From: Amycolatopsis circi
Lineage (GTDB): Bacteria; Actinomycetota; Actinomycetes; Mycobacteriales; Pseudonocardiaceae
Reading direction: 5' to 3'
Length of the DNA stretch: 47,020 nt
NCBI RefSeq assembly: GCF_003385235.1
Contig: NZ_PQIA01000073.1
Span: forward strand, 1-47,020
Shown here piece after piece: positions 8,248 to 15,586 of the stretch. The notes under the pieces are model-generated. The model searched no databases. It saw only the letters and a program-made list of their open reading frames with translations, and was not told where the DNA came from. Position 1 is the stretch's first letter, and each line of letters begins with the position of its first letter. The translations under genes were made by a program, and so were the position numbers.

Positions 8248-8572
8248 GTGCGGGTGGAGACCGAATCCGCTTCGGACGACGATCTGCGTGCGTTCGACCG
8301 AGCGTGGGAGGCGGTGGCGGAAGAACTTCTTGATCAGCGTCGCTGACGACGGCCTGGGAAGCCTGCCGTGGGCGCAGGTCCGCCGTGGCCGAAACCTTTC
8401 CCTCGCGCGGCATCTCGCGGTCCATGCCGGCGAGCCCGAATTCTTGGCGATCTCAGCGGACGGTCGCGCCCTGTGCGGGGTGACGACTGAGAAACACGAC
8501 ATCTGGATCATCGAGGGCAGCCTCGGCCCGACGGGATTCGAACTCACACGGGCAGGTTTTGACTCCCGATGA
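8248..8572 (+). pseudogene. Small conserved protein, apparently frameshifted
   Basis: One frame from GTG 8248 reads VRVETESASDDDLRAFDRAW, then EAVAEELLDQRR, and stops at 8346. A second, overlapping frame continues with LGSLPWAQVRRGRNLSLARH, then VHAGEPEFLAISADGRALCG, then DIWIIEG. The two read as one plausible protein of roughly 95 residues joined by a frameshift near 8330-8345. The 3' end runs into a tRNA-like fossil (8531-8566), so the C-terminus is probably also damaged. I do not recognise a function. A sequencing error is an alternative to true decay. Confidence 0.45.
8531..8566 (-). other. tRNA-like fossil (T-arm, variable loop and part of anticodon arm)
   Basis: It shares the 15-base block GATTCGAACTCACAC with the tRNA at 28234-28307, followed in both by a similarly spaced GGTTTTGA. 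The T-stem no longer pairs well and no acceptor stem or D-arm is present. It is in the same orientation as the intact tRNA and could be the distal attachment site of an old integrated element. Confidence 0.5.
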
Positions 8573-8575
8573 GGC

Positions 8576-8840
8576 TTATCCGCGGGTGTCCGGTTCGCTA
8601 CCGGATCGCATGCAGCGGTCGGCGAAGGAACACAGCGCGTCTATCTGGTGATGCCGCGTACCGGGATCGGTGAACGGCGTCGCCGTCGCCGCTGTCCATC
8701 GGTGCCACGCTTCGCCCGGCCCGACGAACCGGCTGGTGCGGTCGGTGCCGAGTCGCGCGTCCAGATAAAGGAGTGCGCCCATGGCCCAATGCTGGTCGTA
8801 GTGCAGGTCAGGGCCGACCAGGCCGATCAGATCGGCGGCG
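8576..8840 (-). pseudogene. Fragment of an actinobacterial hypothetical protein (DUF6000-like)
   Basis: The minus strand encodes DLIGLVGPDLHYDQHWAMGA, then LLYLDARLGTDRTSRFVGPG, then HHQIDALCSFADRCM, which looks like the C-terminal half of a real protein. The sequence upstream of about 8840 is unlike a protein, so the N-terminal half seems lost. My match to the DUF6000 group is from memory and weak. It lies between the tRNA fossil and the lysR gene, in a degraded stretch. Confidence 0.4.
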
Positions 8841-8963
8841 GTGGCGCGTTTGCCGTAACTGCCCGAACGGGCCTGTCCCGATGCGCCGTAACCGCGCAGG
8901 TCTGGCGACGAGCGTGTCCCGAAGTCTGCTTTCCCCCTTGCGGTCAGCGAGTGTCCGCACCTG

Positions 8964-9914
8964 TCACGAAACGCCAAGCGCCGCCTGCCGCCCAGTGGCA
9001 GCCGGATGCCGGGCGAGCAACTCGTCGAGCCGGCCGCCGACGTCGGCGCAGTTCTGCCGGACCACGGCGAGGAAAGCGGCCAGCACCGGCGAGGAATCGG
9101 TCACCCGGAAGGACATCTGCAGATCCGGCAGCCGGAACCGCGGTTCGACGGCGCAGAACCGGATGTCCTTGCGAGCGATCAGCCGCATCCGTTCCGGGCC
9201 GAGACCGACCCCCGCGGAGCAGGCGGCGAGCCCGGCGATCGTGTGGATGTCGCGCGCCAGCGTGGCACTGTCGAGCACGGCGGGCTCGAACACCGATCTG
9301 AGATAGGAGCCCGCTGCGTCCGCGCTGACCACGAGCGGTTCGCGGGCGAGTTGCGCGACGTCGACGGACTGTTGCCCGGCGAACGGATGTCCTGCCGAAA
9401 CCGCGGCCACCAGGTGGTCGGCGCCGATGGGCACGGTGACCAGGTGCTCCGCGCCGTTGCCGCGCGGGCTGCCCCGTCCCACCGCCACATCCAGTTCGCC
9501 CGCGAGCAACGCCGCGGACCCGGCGGAACTGTCCAGCTCCTGCAAGGTCATCCGAACCTCCGGATGGGCCTTCCGGAACCGGCCGATCACCCCCGGCAGC
9601 GGGTCGAGCAGCGCGGACCCGATGAACCCGAGCCGCAGCCGCCCGGTCTCCCCGCGTGCCGCGCGGCCCGCGTCGACGAGCGCGAGGCTCATCTCGGCAA
9701 GCGCGCCGCGTGCCCTGACAAGGAACGCATCCCCTGCCGCGGTGGGGAAAATGCCTCGTGCGGTGCGGTCGAAAAGCCGCTCGCCGACTTCCCGCTCAAG
9801 CGCGGCGATCTGCGTCGACAGCGGCGGTTGCGCAATGCCCAGCGACGCGGCGGCGCGGCCGAAGTGCTGGTGCTCCGCGAGGGCCAGGGCGTAACGAAGG
9901 TGACGAGCTTCCAC
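8964..9914 (-). CDS. LysR-family transcriptional regulator
   Basis: A 316-residue protein with the LysR winged helix (RHLRYALALAEHQHFGRAAA, then SLGIAQPPLSTQIAALE) and a C-terminal periplasmic-binding-like effector domain (about 90-300). The GTG start at 9914 lies 6 bases after TATCAT, suggesting a leaderless message. It is divergent from an alpha/beta hydrolase and MFS transporter operon, which it very likely controls. The N-terminus resembles regulators of aromatic-compound or efflux genes, but the inducer is unknown. Confidence 0.92.
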   Translation of the reverse strand: MEARHLRYALALAEHQHFGRAAASLGIAQPPLSTQIAALEREVGERLFDRTARGIFPTAAGDAFLVRARGALAEMSLALVDAGRAARGETGRLRLGFIGSALLDPLPGVIGRFRKAHPEVRMTLQELDSSAGSAALLAGELDVAVGRGSPRGNGAEHLVTVPIGADHLVAAVSAGHPFAGQQSVDVAQLAREPLVVSADAAGSYLRSVFEPAVLDSATLARDIHTIAGLAACSAGVGLGPERMRLIARKDIRFCAVEPRFRLPDLQMSFRVTDSSPVLAAFLAVVRQNCADVGGRLDELLARHPAATGRQAALGVS

Positions 9915-10031
9915 GGCTTCATGATACGTACGAAGTATCGCGAAGGCATTCGTAAGATATCAGGGTGGATAACGGGGCCCCGCGAGTGTGCTCTGGGGAG
10001 GTCCGTGATCGACACTCCCGAAGGACCCCAA
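9915..10031. promoter_or_regulatory. Divergent control region, LysR-type operator
   Basis: Dyad TACGAA (9929-9934) ... TTCGTA (9949-9954) with a 14-base spacer, plus an overlapping ATAC...GTAT dyad, fits a LysR binding region. TATCAT (9926-9921, minus) serves lysR. TAAGAT (9953-9958, plus) is a candidate -10 for the hydrolase operon. Confidence 0.45.
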
Positions 10032-10901
10032 GTGCCCCGACCCTCCTCGCCCGAGACCGTCATCCTGCTCGTGCACGGTGCCTGGCATTCCGCCCTGCAC
10101 TGGACCTCGACGCAGCGCGCGCTCGCGCGACACGGCCTCGCCAGCGTCGCCGTGGACCTGCCAGGGAGCGGGCTCCGCGCGCCTGTCCCCAGCGGGTACT
10201 TCCTGCCCGGCCAACCCGGTTTCGCCAGCGAAAGGTCGGCCCTGCACGACGTCACCATGCAAGACAGCACCGACGTCGTGCTCAACGCGCTGGTCAGCGC
10301 CCGCACCCGGTACCGGAACGTCGTCCTGGTCGCCCACAGCGCGGGCGGCTCGGCCGCGTCCGCCGCCGCGGAGCAGGCGCCGGAACTGGTCGACCGGCTC
10401 GTCTATCTGTCCGCGTTCGTGCCCGCGGGCCGGCCCCGGTTCGCCGACTACATCGAAGCGAAGGAGAACGCGGGCGCGGTCCAGGTCCCGCCGATCGGCG
10501 ATCCGGCCGAACTCGGCGCGATCCGGATCAATCCGCTTTCCCCGGACCCGGCCGTCGCCGACGTCATTCGCCGGGCCTTCCTCGACGATCTCCCGGCGGG
10601 CAGCCCGGAATCGTGGCGGCAGTTCCTGCACCCCGACCTCCCGTTCGCGAACTACACCACGCCGATCCCGGTCACCGCCGCGCGCTGGGGACGGATCTCC
10701 CGCTCCTACGTGCGGCTGACCGGCGACCTCGCCCTGCCGCCAGCGACCCAGGACCTGATGATCGCCGAGGCGGATCGGCTGACGCCGGAGAACCCGTTCC
10801 GCGTGCACTCCCTGCCGGGCGGCCATTCTCCGTTCGCGACCCGGCCGGACGAACTGGCGCCCACCCTCGCCGCGGTCGCCCTGCACCGGTCAGACCGATG
10901 A
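10032..10901 (+). CDS. Alpha/beta hydrolase
   Basis: About 289 residues. LLVHGAWHSALHW is the oxyanion-hole region, VLVAHSAGGSAAS holds the nucleophile Ser in an S-x-G-G-type elbow, and LPGGHSPF carries the catalytic His near the C-terminus. The overall pattern resembles plant-type salicylate/methyl-ester esterases and EstX-like enzymes. I chose GTG 10032 because GAAGGA precedes it by 6 bases; GTG 10005, only 2 bases after GGAGGT, is the alternative. The stop overlaps the MFS gene ATG. It probably acts on a small ester or lactone that is also the MFS substrate (inference). Confidence 0.82.
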   Translation: MPRPSSPETVILLVHGAWHSALHWTSTQRALARHGLASVAVDLPGSGLRAPVPSGYFLPGQPGFASERSALHDVTMQDSTDVVLNALVSARTRYRNVVLVAHSAGGSAASAAAEQAPELVDRLVYLSAFVPAGRPRFADYIEAKENAGAVQVPPIGDPAELGAIRINPLSPDPAVADVIRRAFLDDLPAGSPESWRQFLHPDLPFANYTTPIPVTAARWGRISRSYVRLTGDLALPPATQDLMIAEADRLTPENPFRVHSLPGGHSPFATRPDELAPTLAAVALHRSDR

Positions 10902-12280
10902 GCGCGGTGCGTCTTTCGCCGCCCTCCCAACGACTTCTGCTGCCGATCGTCCTGTCCGGCACCTTCGTCCAGTTGTTCAGCGTCACGGTCGTGCAGGTGG
11001 GTGTGGTCGACGTCCAGCGGGACCTGAGCGCCGGGGCAGCGGAGACCCAGCTGGTGCTCGCCGCCTACACCCTCACCTACGCCTGCTCGCTGATCGTCTC
11101 CGCGCGGCTGGGGGACAAGCACGGCTACCGCCGGATGTTCGTCGCCGGGATGGCGTTGTTCACCGCCGCCTCGATCGGGGCCGCCGCCGCGCCGGACGTG
11201 TGGGTGCTGATCGCCGGGCGCGCCCTGCAAGGTTTCGGCAGCGGTCTGATGGCACCCCAGATCCTGTCGATCATCCAGTCGGCGGTGCCCGCGAACCGCC
11301 GTCCCGCCGCGCTGAGCGCCTTCGGCGGAACAATGGCGGCGGCCTCCCTCGCCGGCCCGGTACTCGGCGGCGTGCTGACCCAGCTCGATCCGCTGGGACT
11401 GGGCTGGCGGGCGGCGATGCTGCTGGTCGTACCCGTCGGGATCGCCGCCCTCGCGCTCTCACCCGCACTGCCGTCCGTCCACAGTGAACACAAACCCCAA
11501 CGAGTCGATCCGGTCGGTGCGACGCTGAGCCTGCTGGGTTGCGCACTGCTGGTGTTCCCGCTGGCCATGGGACGCGAGACCGGCTGGCCGCCGTGGACCT
11601 GGGCAAGCCTGGCGCTGGCCGTGCTGTCGCTGACCGGTTTCGTGGTTTCCCAGCGCAGGGCGGCGGAACCGCTCATCCAACCGTCCACATTGGCCGAACC
11701 GGCGACGAGGTGGGGACTGGCCGCCGTGCTGGTCTTCAACGCGGGCGTCCCGTCCTTCACCCTGCCGCTGTCGATGCACCTCCAGGGCGCCAAAGGCTGG
11801 AGTCCGCTTGAGACGGGCCTGAGCCTTACCCCGTACGCAGTCGGAGCGCTGGCCGGAAGCCGGATCGCGAACAGGCTGGGCAAGCGGTTCGGCCACCGTG
11901 CGCTCGCCGCTTCCTCGCTGGCGATGGGACTGGTGTCCATCGCCGTCCCGGTGGTCATCGACCTGTTCTGGTTGTACTGGCTCGCGTTGTGCGTCGGGGG
12001 AGTCGCCTTCGGGGTTTTCACCGCGTCGGCGTTCACCCAGATCATCGCCAGGGTGCGCCCCGAGGCGGCGGCCTCGGTGTCCGGCCTGCTTCCCGCCGCG
12101 CAACAACTGGGCGGAACGCTGGGTGTCACGTTCGCCGGGATCGCCTACACGGCCCCGGCCGCGACCGCGAGTGGTGCGTTATGGCACGCGATGACCTACG
12201 AGGCGGCAGCCTTCGCCTTCGCCGCCCTGTGCACGATCGGCGGCCAGCGGAAGGTCGCGAGGTCTGCCGTGCCCAGCTGA
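10898..12280 (+). CDS. MFS transporter, DHA2 (14-helix drug/metabolite efflux) family
   Basis: A 460-residue membrane protein with roughly 14 hydrophobic segments. The motif A region reads ARLGDKHGYRRMFVAGM, and GRALQGFGSGLMAPQ is the family motif after it. A motif C-like stretch follows (AAASLAGPVLGGVLTQ). It is coupled to the hydrolase by an ATGA overlap. The family exports drugs, antiseptics or secondary metabolites by proton antiport. Under the divergent LysR regulator it probably gives efflux of the compound handled by the hydrolase. Confidence 0.88.
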   Translation: MSAVRLSPPSQRLLLPIVLSGTFVQLFSVTVVQVGVVDVQRDLSAGAAETQLVLAAYTLTYACSLIVSARLGDKHGYRRMFVAGMALFTAASIGAAAAPDVWVLIAGRALQGFGSGLMAPQILSIIQSAVPANRRPAALSAFGGTMAAASLAGPVLGGVLTQLDPLGLGWRAAMLLVVPVGIAALALSPALPSVHSEHKPQRVDPVGATLSLLGCALLVFPLAMGRETGWPPWTWASLALAVLSLTGFVVSQRRAAEPLIQPSTLAEPATRWGLAAVLVFNAGVPSFTLPLSMHLQGAKGWSPLETGLSLTPYAVGALAGSRIANRLGKRFGHRALAASSLAMGLVSIAVPVVIDLFWLYWLALCVGGVAFGVFTASAFTQIIARVRPEAAASVSGLLPAAQQLGGTLGVTFAGIAYTAPAATASGALWHAMTYEAAAFAFAALCTIGGQRKVARSAVPS

Positions 12281-12720
12281 GAGCCCGTGCGGTTGGTTGC
12301 GGCAGGGTTCGTTGTTTTCCCTCGCCAGCGGGCGAGGTCATTGCGGGTGGCCTGGGTCTTGAGGCGGGCGGCACCGAGCCGGTCCTGGACAGCGTCGTGC
12401 AGCCACCGGAAGCAGTCGGCGGCGTCGGCTGCCAAGCCGTCCACGACAGCGCCGCCGAACAAGAGCGGTCCCTGCCCGGGTTCGTCCTGGTCGGGGCCGT
12501 TTTCTGCAGGTGCGTCGCTGGCACAGGGAAGGCGCACGCCCCCGGGTCGTACCGGCTCCGTCTCCGCGCCGCCCGGACACGCCAGAAAATCTATGCTCGC
12601 CGGAGTAGACATTCGGCGGCGGTTGTGTGTAGTCTTCTGTTCGTACCGAGAAAGACAACGTCAATCAGGCGCGGGAGATGACGTAACTGCCCGCGAGGTG
12701 AGATGAGCCGGTCAAGCAGT
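12281..12720. other. Intergenic region, no recognised gene
   Basis: I find no protein with family resemblance. The minus-strand frame through 12350-12500 reads FRWLHDAVQDRLGAARLK, then ATRNDLARWRGK, and is weakly protein-like, but has no recognisable domain and no good start. The segment 12457-12513 is a diverged copy of the hairpin next to the tRNA at 28 kb (separate entry). Confidence 0.5.
12457..12513 (-). terminator. Diverged copy of the tRNA-adjacent terminator hairpin
   Basis: AACAAGAGCGG, then a GC-rich stem-loop, then GGGGCCGTTTTCTGCAGGTG closely matches 28168-28225 in order and orientation. The stem pairs CGGTCCCTGCCCGGG with CCTGGTCGGGGCCG, with mismatches. At 28 kb the same hairpin sits directly downstream of the tRNA. 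Confidence 0.45.
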
Positions 12721-12971
12721 CCGGAGCCGATCAGCAGAACGGGCTCCGGCTGGTGGCCGGAAGCTGTACCCCCGGGGCCGGGTGGTTGTTTTTCGGAAGT
12801 AACCGGCCCCGGGGCGGAAGTCGCAGGACACGGGCGGAGCAGGTGCGCTCGTGAAGTTCAGTCGAGTTGAAGTGCAAGACCGGTCAGGTGGCCGGGGCCG
12901 ATCAGCGGAAGGGCTCCGGGCAGTGGCCAGCGGCGTCAGCGTGCTGGGACCGATCAGTGGAAGGGTCCCGG
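12721..12971. repeat. Three hairpins with a conserved loop and compensating stems
   Basis: Hairpins at 12721-12749, 12892-12919 and 12944-12971. Each has an 8-bp stem around a nearly invariant loop GATCAGYRGAAS(G) of 12-13 bases. Stems are CCGGAGCC/GGCTCCGG, CCGGGGCC/GGCTCCGG (one G-U) and CTGGGACC/GGTCCCGG (one U-G). The loop is conserved while stem bases change in a pairing-preserving way. Confidence 0.75.
12770..12814. repeat. Perfect 12-bp hairpin with 21-base loop
   Basis: CCCCGGGGCCGG at 12770-12781 pairs exactly with 12803-12814. The loop contains TTGTTTTTCGG. It lies between the first and second members of the conserved-loop hairpin set. It may be a terminator or part of the same structured element. 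Confidence 0.6.
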
Positions 12972-12987
12972 CGGTGACGTTCGCAGC

Positions 12988-13067
12988 AGTGGAAAACGCA
13001 GTACCGGCAAGTGAAATCGCAGTACCCGTAAGTGAAAACGCAGTACCCGGCAAGTGGAAAACACCGG
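12988..13067. repeat. Tandem 21-22 bp repeat, about 3.5 copies
   Basis: Units at 12988-13009, 13010-13030 and 13031-13052 share AGTG(G)AAAWCGCAGTACC followed by a short variable GGCA or CGTA tail. A fourth, partial unit is at 13053-13067. Unit lengths alternate 22, 21, 22, so the array is not a whole number of codons and is probably non-coding. Confidence 0.8.
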
Positions 13068-13260
13068 AAGAAAGGGAACGGGAGCATCATTGGATCGCCC
13101 GCGGCGGCCGGAACGCGCCGCGCGGGTGCCGCAGTCCCATCGAGTTCGGAGGTGGTTCTCGGTCACGAATGAGCGATCCCCGCGGAATCCGGCGGTATGC
13201 CGGACGCGGGTGCAGGAAACCGGCGTCAGCGTCGGTAGACAATGGTGAAACCCAACCCTG

Positions 13261-13296
13261 AGGACCCCGGGTGCCGCGCGCGGCACCCGGGGTCCT
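13261..13296 (+). terminator. Perfect 36-bp palindrome upstream of a MerR-like gene
   Basis: 18-bp arms with no spacer (AGGACCCCGGGTGCCGCG and its complement), followed by TTTCT. It lies 18 bases before the ATG at 13315. It looks like a strong terminator for upstream transcription, or an attenuator in the leader of the downstream gene. Confidence 0.65.
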
Positions 13297-13314
13297 TTCT
13301 GACGTGGAGGTGGA

Positions 13315-13647
13315 ATGATCCCTGACCAAGAAGGACCGGCCGCGCCCAGCGGGGCCGACAAGTTCGACGACGAGCACTACCCCGCCTACACGATGGGCCG
13401 GGCCGCCGACATGCTCGGCACCAGTCAAAGCTTCCTGCGCAGCCTCGACGAGGCCGGCCTGATCACGCCGCAGCGTTCGGCCGGCGGGCACCGCCGCTAC
13501 ACGCGGCACCAGTTGCGCCTGGCCACCCGGGTGCGGGAACTGGTCGACCAGGGCACCGCCGTCGATGCCGCCTGTCGCATCATCACCCTCGAGGACCAGC
13601 TCCACGAAGCCCAGCGCCAAAACGCGGAAATCCGCACCGAGGACTGA
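13315..13647 (+). CDS. Small MerR-like helix-turn-helix protein
   Basis: A 110-residue protein. Residues 25-60 give a MerR-type helix-turn-helix (YTMGRAADMLGTSQSFLRSL, then DEAGLITPQRSAGGHRRYT), and the C-terminal 45 residues form a helical segment (TLEDQLHEAQRQNAEI) suited to dimerisation. There is no effector domain, so it is the minimal HspR-like size. The ATG follows GGAGGTGG closely. The 36-bp palindrome just before it may limit its transcription. Targets are unknown; related small actinobacterial proteins sit near stress genes. Confidence 0.85.
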   Translation: MIPDQEGPAAPSGADKFDDEHYPAYTMGRAADMLGTSQSFLRSLDEAGLITPQRSAGGHRRYTRHQLRLATRVRELVDQGTAVDAACRIITLEDQLHEAQRQNAEIRTED

Positions 13648-14090
13648 ACTCCGGCACGGCACGCGGCCGGTCGCCGCGTGCCGTTCGTGCGCCCGCGAAG
13701 GCGGAGAGCCCGGACGGGCGTCGACGGCTCGCGACCGCGATTCCGCACGGCAGGGCGCCTGGGGCTCGAACCAGAACCAGCGGATCAAAGCCCCGGGTAC
13801 CGGGTTTCGGCACCTGCCGCCTGGCGTCAAACGAGATCAGTTTTATGCAGGCGGCAGCCGACGTGCGGACGCCGCCTGAGGTCGTACAGCGTCGGCTCAC
13901 GCGCGCATTCCAGGCACCTCGGCCGCGCTGGGACAGGTGCTGGCGGGGACGTTGTTCCGGTGACGTCGGCGTCGACGGGTGCTGCGATGCCGCCGTCTGA
14001 AGAGAGCCGGATCAGGTCACCTGTCCGACCGGGCAGGCGGTCTTGCCCCGCACTCGGCGACCTGATCGGAGCGCGGCCGACGGAGGCCGG
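13648..14090. other. Intergenic region, nothing recognised
   Basis: Open frames here have no family resemblance and no coding-like start. The right edge runs into an acyl-CoA dehydrogenase relic on the minus strand. Confidence 0.5.
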
Positions 14091-14222
14091 GACTAGCCGG
14101 GCGATCTCCTCGCCGAAGAGGGCATGGGCGATGATCCGCTCCTGGATCTCGTTGGCGCCTTCGCAGATCTCGCCGATCTTGCTGTCCCGGCAGAGCGACT
14201 CGACGGGTCCCGTAGTGCTTCG
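14091..14222 (-). pseudogene. C-terminal fragment of an acyl-CoA dehydrogenase
   Basis: The minus strand reads ESLCRDSKIGEICEGANEIQ followed by ERIIAHALFGEEIARLV. This matches the end of acyl-CoA dehydrogenases, where R-D-A-K-I-x-x-I-Y-E-G-T-N-E-I-Q holds the FAD/substrate-contact segment. No N-terminal domain is present upstream. The usual Y of the YEGTNEIQ motif is C here and T is A, in keeping with decay. It is a relic with no expected activity. Confidence 0.7.
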
Positions 14223-14250
14223 AGATCAGGTTGGACCGGCTTCGCCGAGG

Positions 14251-14541
14251 TCACAAGTCGAGGACGGTCACGGTCACCCGGGCGACGTCGCCGGGATCGA
14301 GCTTCTCCGCTTTGCGCACCGCGCGTTTGACCGGCAGCACGTAGCCGTGCGCGCTGAGCGGGAAGATCGACGTCCGCCAGGTGCTGCCCCCGACCCGGAC
14401 CTGCACGCGCATCGATCCGAACCCGCGGCGCGGCCCGCCTAGTTCGCGGATTTCGTCCGAGATGTCGCCAGGCAGGCTGACGAACGTCCAGGTGTCGGTC
14501 CGTCGCGCTTCCCAGATCCACAGCTCAGCGTCAAAGTGCAC
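14251..14541 (-). CDS. DUF1905 domain protein
   Basis: A 96-residue protein covering the whole DUF1905 fold: FDAELWIWEARRTDTWTFVS, LPGDISDEIREL, GFGSMRVQVRVGGSTWRTSI, then VLPVKRAVRKAEKLDPGD, VARVTVTVLDL. I chose the GTG at 14541 since it follows GGAG by 5 bases and gives the usual family N-terminus; a GTG two codons upstream is possible. The function of the family is unknown; it is sometimes fused to YdeI-like domains. It stands alone. Confidence 0.82.
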   Translation of the reverse strand: MHFDAELWIWEARRTDTWTFVSLPGDISDEIRELGGPRRGFGSMRVQVRVGGSTWRTSIFPLSAHGYVLPVKRAVRKAEKLDPGDVARVTVTVLDL

Positions 14542-14678
14542 TTCCACTCCGCCAGCTTCGCACGCGGCACCGACAGTTTCCGCGGTGCTCCACGCGAAAC
14601 AGTGGAAACGCTGCGACGACGCCGGACTTCGCGTCAGACAGCACCGGCGAGTCACCCGGCGTGGTCCGTCGGCGGCGA

Positions 14679-14984
14679 CTACTCGCGGACGAGCTTGATC
14701 GCCAGTCCGCGGAAGAAGAACGACGCGAGAAAGAGCGGCAGGAACCGCTTTCCAGTGCACCGGAAAGCGACGGTTTCGCCGTCGGCGGCGTCGAACGTCT
14801 CCGTCCGGCTCGAGTTGCGGCCGTCGCGGAGGAGCACAGTGTGCCGACCTGGTTCGACGGGCGTCTCGATCGTTTTGTTCATTTCCACCGAGCCGACGGG
14901 TTCGCCGTCGACCTCGACCTCGTAGGCGCCACGACGCACCTCGACCCCGATCGCCTTGTGCGTCAGCTTGAGCATCGCAGACAC
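14679..14984 (-). CDS. Small PEGA-like beta protein with C-terminal hydrophobic segment
   Basis: About 101 residues from GTG 14984, which follows GGAGG by 6 bases. The body (GVEVRRGAYEVEVDGEPVGS, then VEPGRHTVLLRDGRNSSRTE) resembles short carbohydrate/PEGA-like beta repeats used as surface or envelope modules. The C-terminus (FLPLFLASFFFRGLAIKL) is hydrophobic and may anchor it in the membrane. There is no signal peptide at the N-terminus. Function unknown. Confidence 0.65.
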   Translation of the reverse strand: MSAMLKLTHKAIGVEVRRGAYEVEVDGEPVGSVEMNKTIETPVEPGRHTVLLRDGRNSSRTETFDAADGETVAFRCTGKRFLPLFLASFFFRGLAIKLVRE

Positions 14985-15346
14985 CGGCGGCCTCCTTCTC
15001 GCTCCTGGGCGCGGTTTCCGGCGGCCCCTGCGGCCGACGAACGGCATGCCGCCTTCCGCGGAAGGCCGTTCCCGGAAAACCACCCTCCATCGAGGGTAGT
15101 TCCCGTCCCGTACGGAGCCCAGGGACAAGGCGGCCGACCGGCGATCGGGGGAGACGAGTCAGGGGTCGACGTCCGGTCTGCGGTCCGGGACAACTCGTCC
15201 TGTGCGGACATCGACGGCTGGAAAAGACGCGGCCCTGGTTGCCGGGGCGGGCTGTTGCTCCAGGCTGTCGAATCCGGTGCCGCGCGATCGACGCACAGGT
15301 GAAAGCAGCTCGCCGCGTGCCGGTCGCCCGCGAAGGAGGTACTGGA
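14985..15346. other. Intergenic region, nothing recognised
   Basis: No convincing gene on either strand. It separates divergent small genes and should hold their promoters. A strong GAAGGAGGT sequence lies at 15332-15340, just before ATG 15347, whose frame stops at 15430. Confidence 0.5.
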
Positions 15347-15380
15347 ATGAGGACCCGAGACGCCGATCGGGCGGCTGACC

Positions 15381-15584
15381 ATGCGGAAGCTGCCCGAGGA
15401 CGAGTTCGTCACCGTCGAACTGGTGCATGACGGCGACCCGGTCGAGCGCGGCACCGACGTGAGCCATCTTGTCGTGCAGGTCGAGTCGATGGCCGACACG
15501 CTCGACCGGATCGAACTCGTGCAATGGCCCGCAGGACACCTCGACGGCATGACCGCCGCCGACTGGCCCGAGAAAGAGGATTGA
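15381..15584 (+). CDS. Small hypothetical acidic protein
   Basis: A 67-residue protein (RKLPEDEFVTVELVHDGDPV, SHLVVQVESMADTLDRIELV, then AADWPEKED). The ATG at 15381 has no good ribosome-binding site. The nearby ATG at 15347 has an excellent one but is in another frame, so either the true N-terminus involves a frameshift or the short upstream frame is a leader. The gene ends 2 bases before the dihydrofolate-reductase-like gene, so the two form an operon. No family recognised. Confidence 0.55.
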   Translation: MRKLPEDEFVTVELVHDGDPVERGTDVSHLVVQVESMADTLDRIELVQWPAGHLDGMTAADWPEKED

Positions 15585-15586
15585 GC

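Noticed and set aside
8523..8575. Intact second tRNA gene at 8.53 kb
   Set aside because: No acceptor stem or D-arm can be formed and the T-stem is broken; only a fossil is supported.
12988..13067. CRISPR array
   Set aside because: Units are contiguous, 21-22 bases long with no unique spacers, and no cas genes are present.
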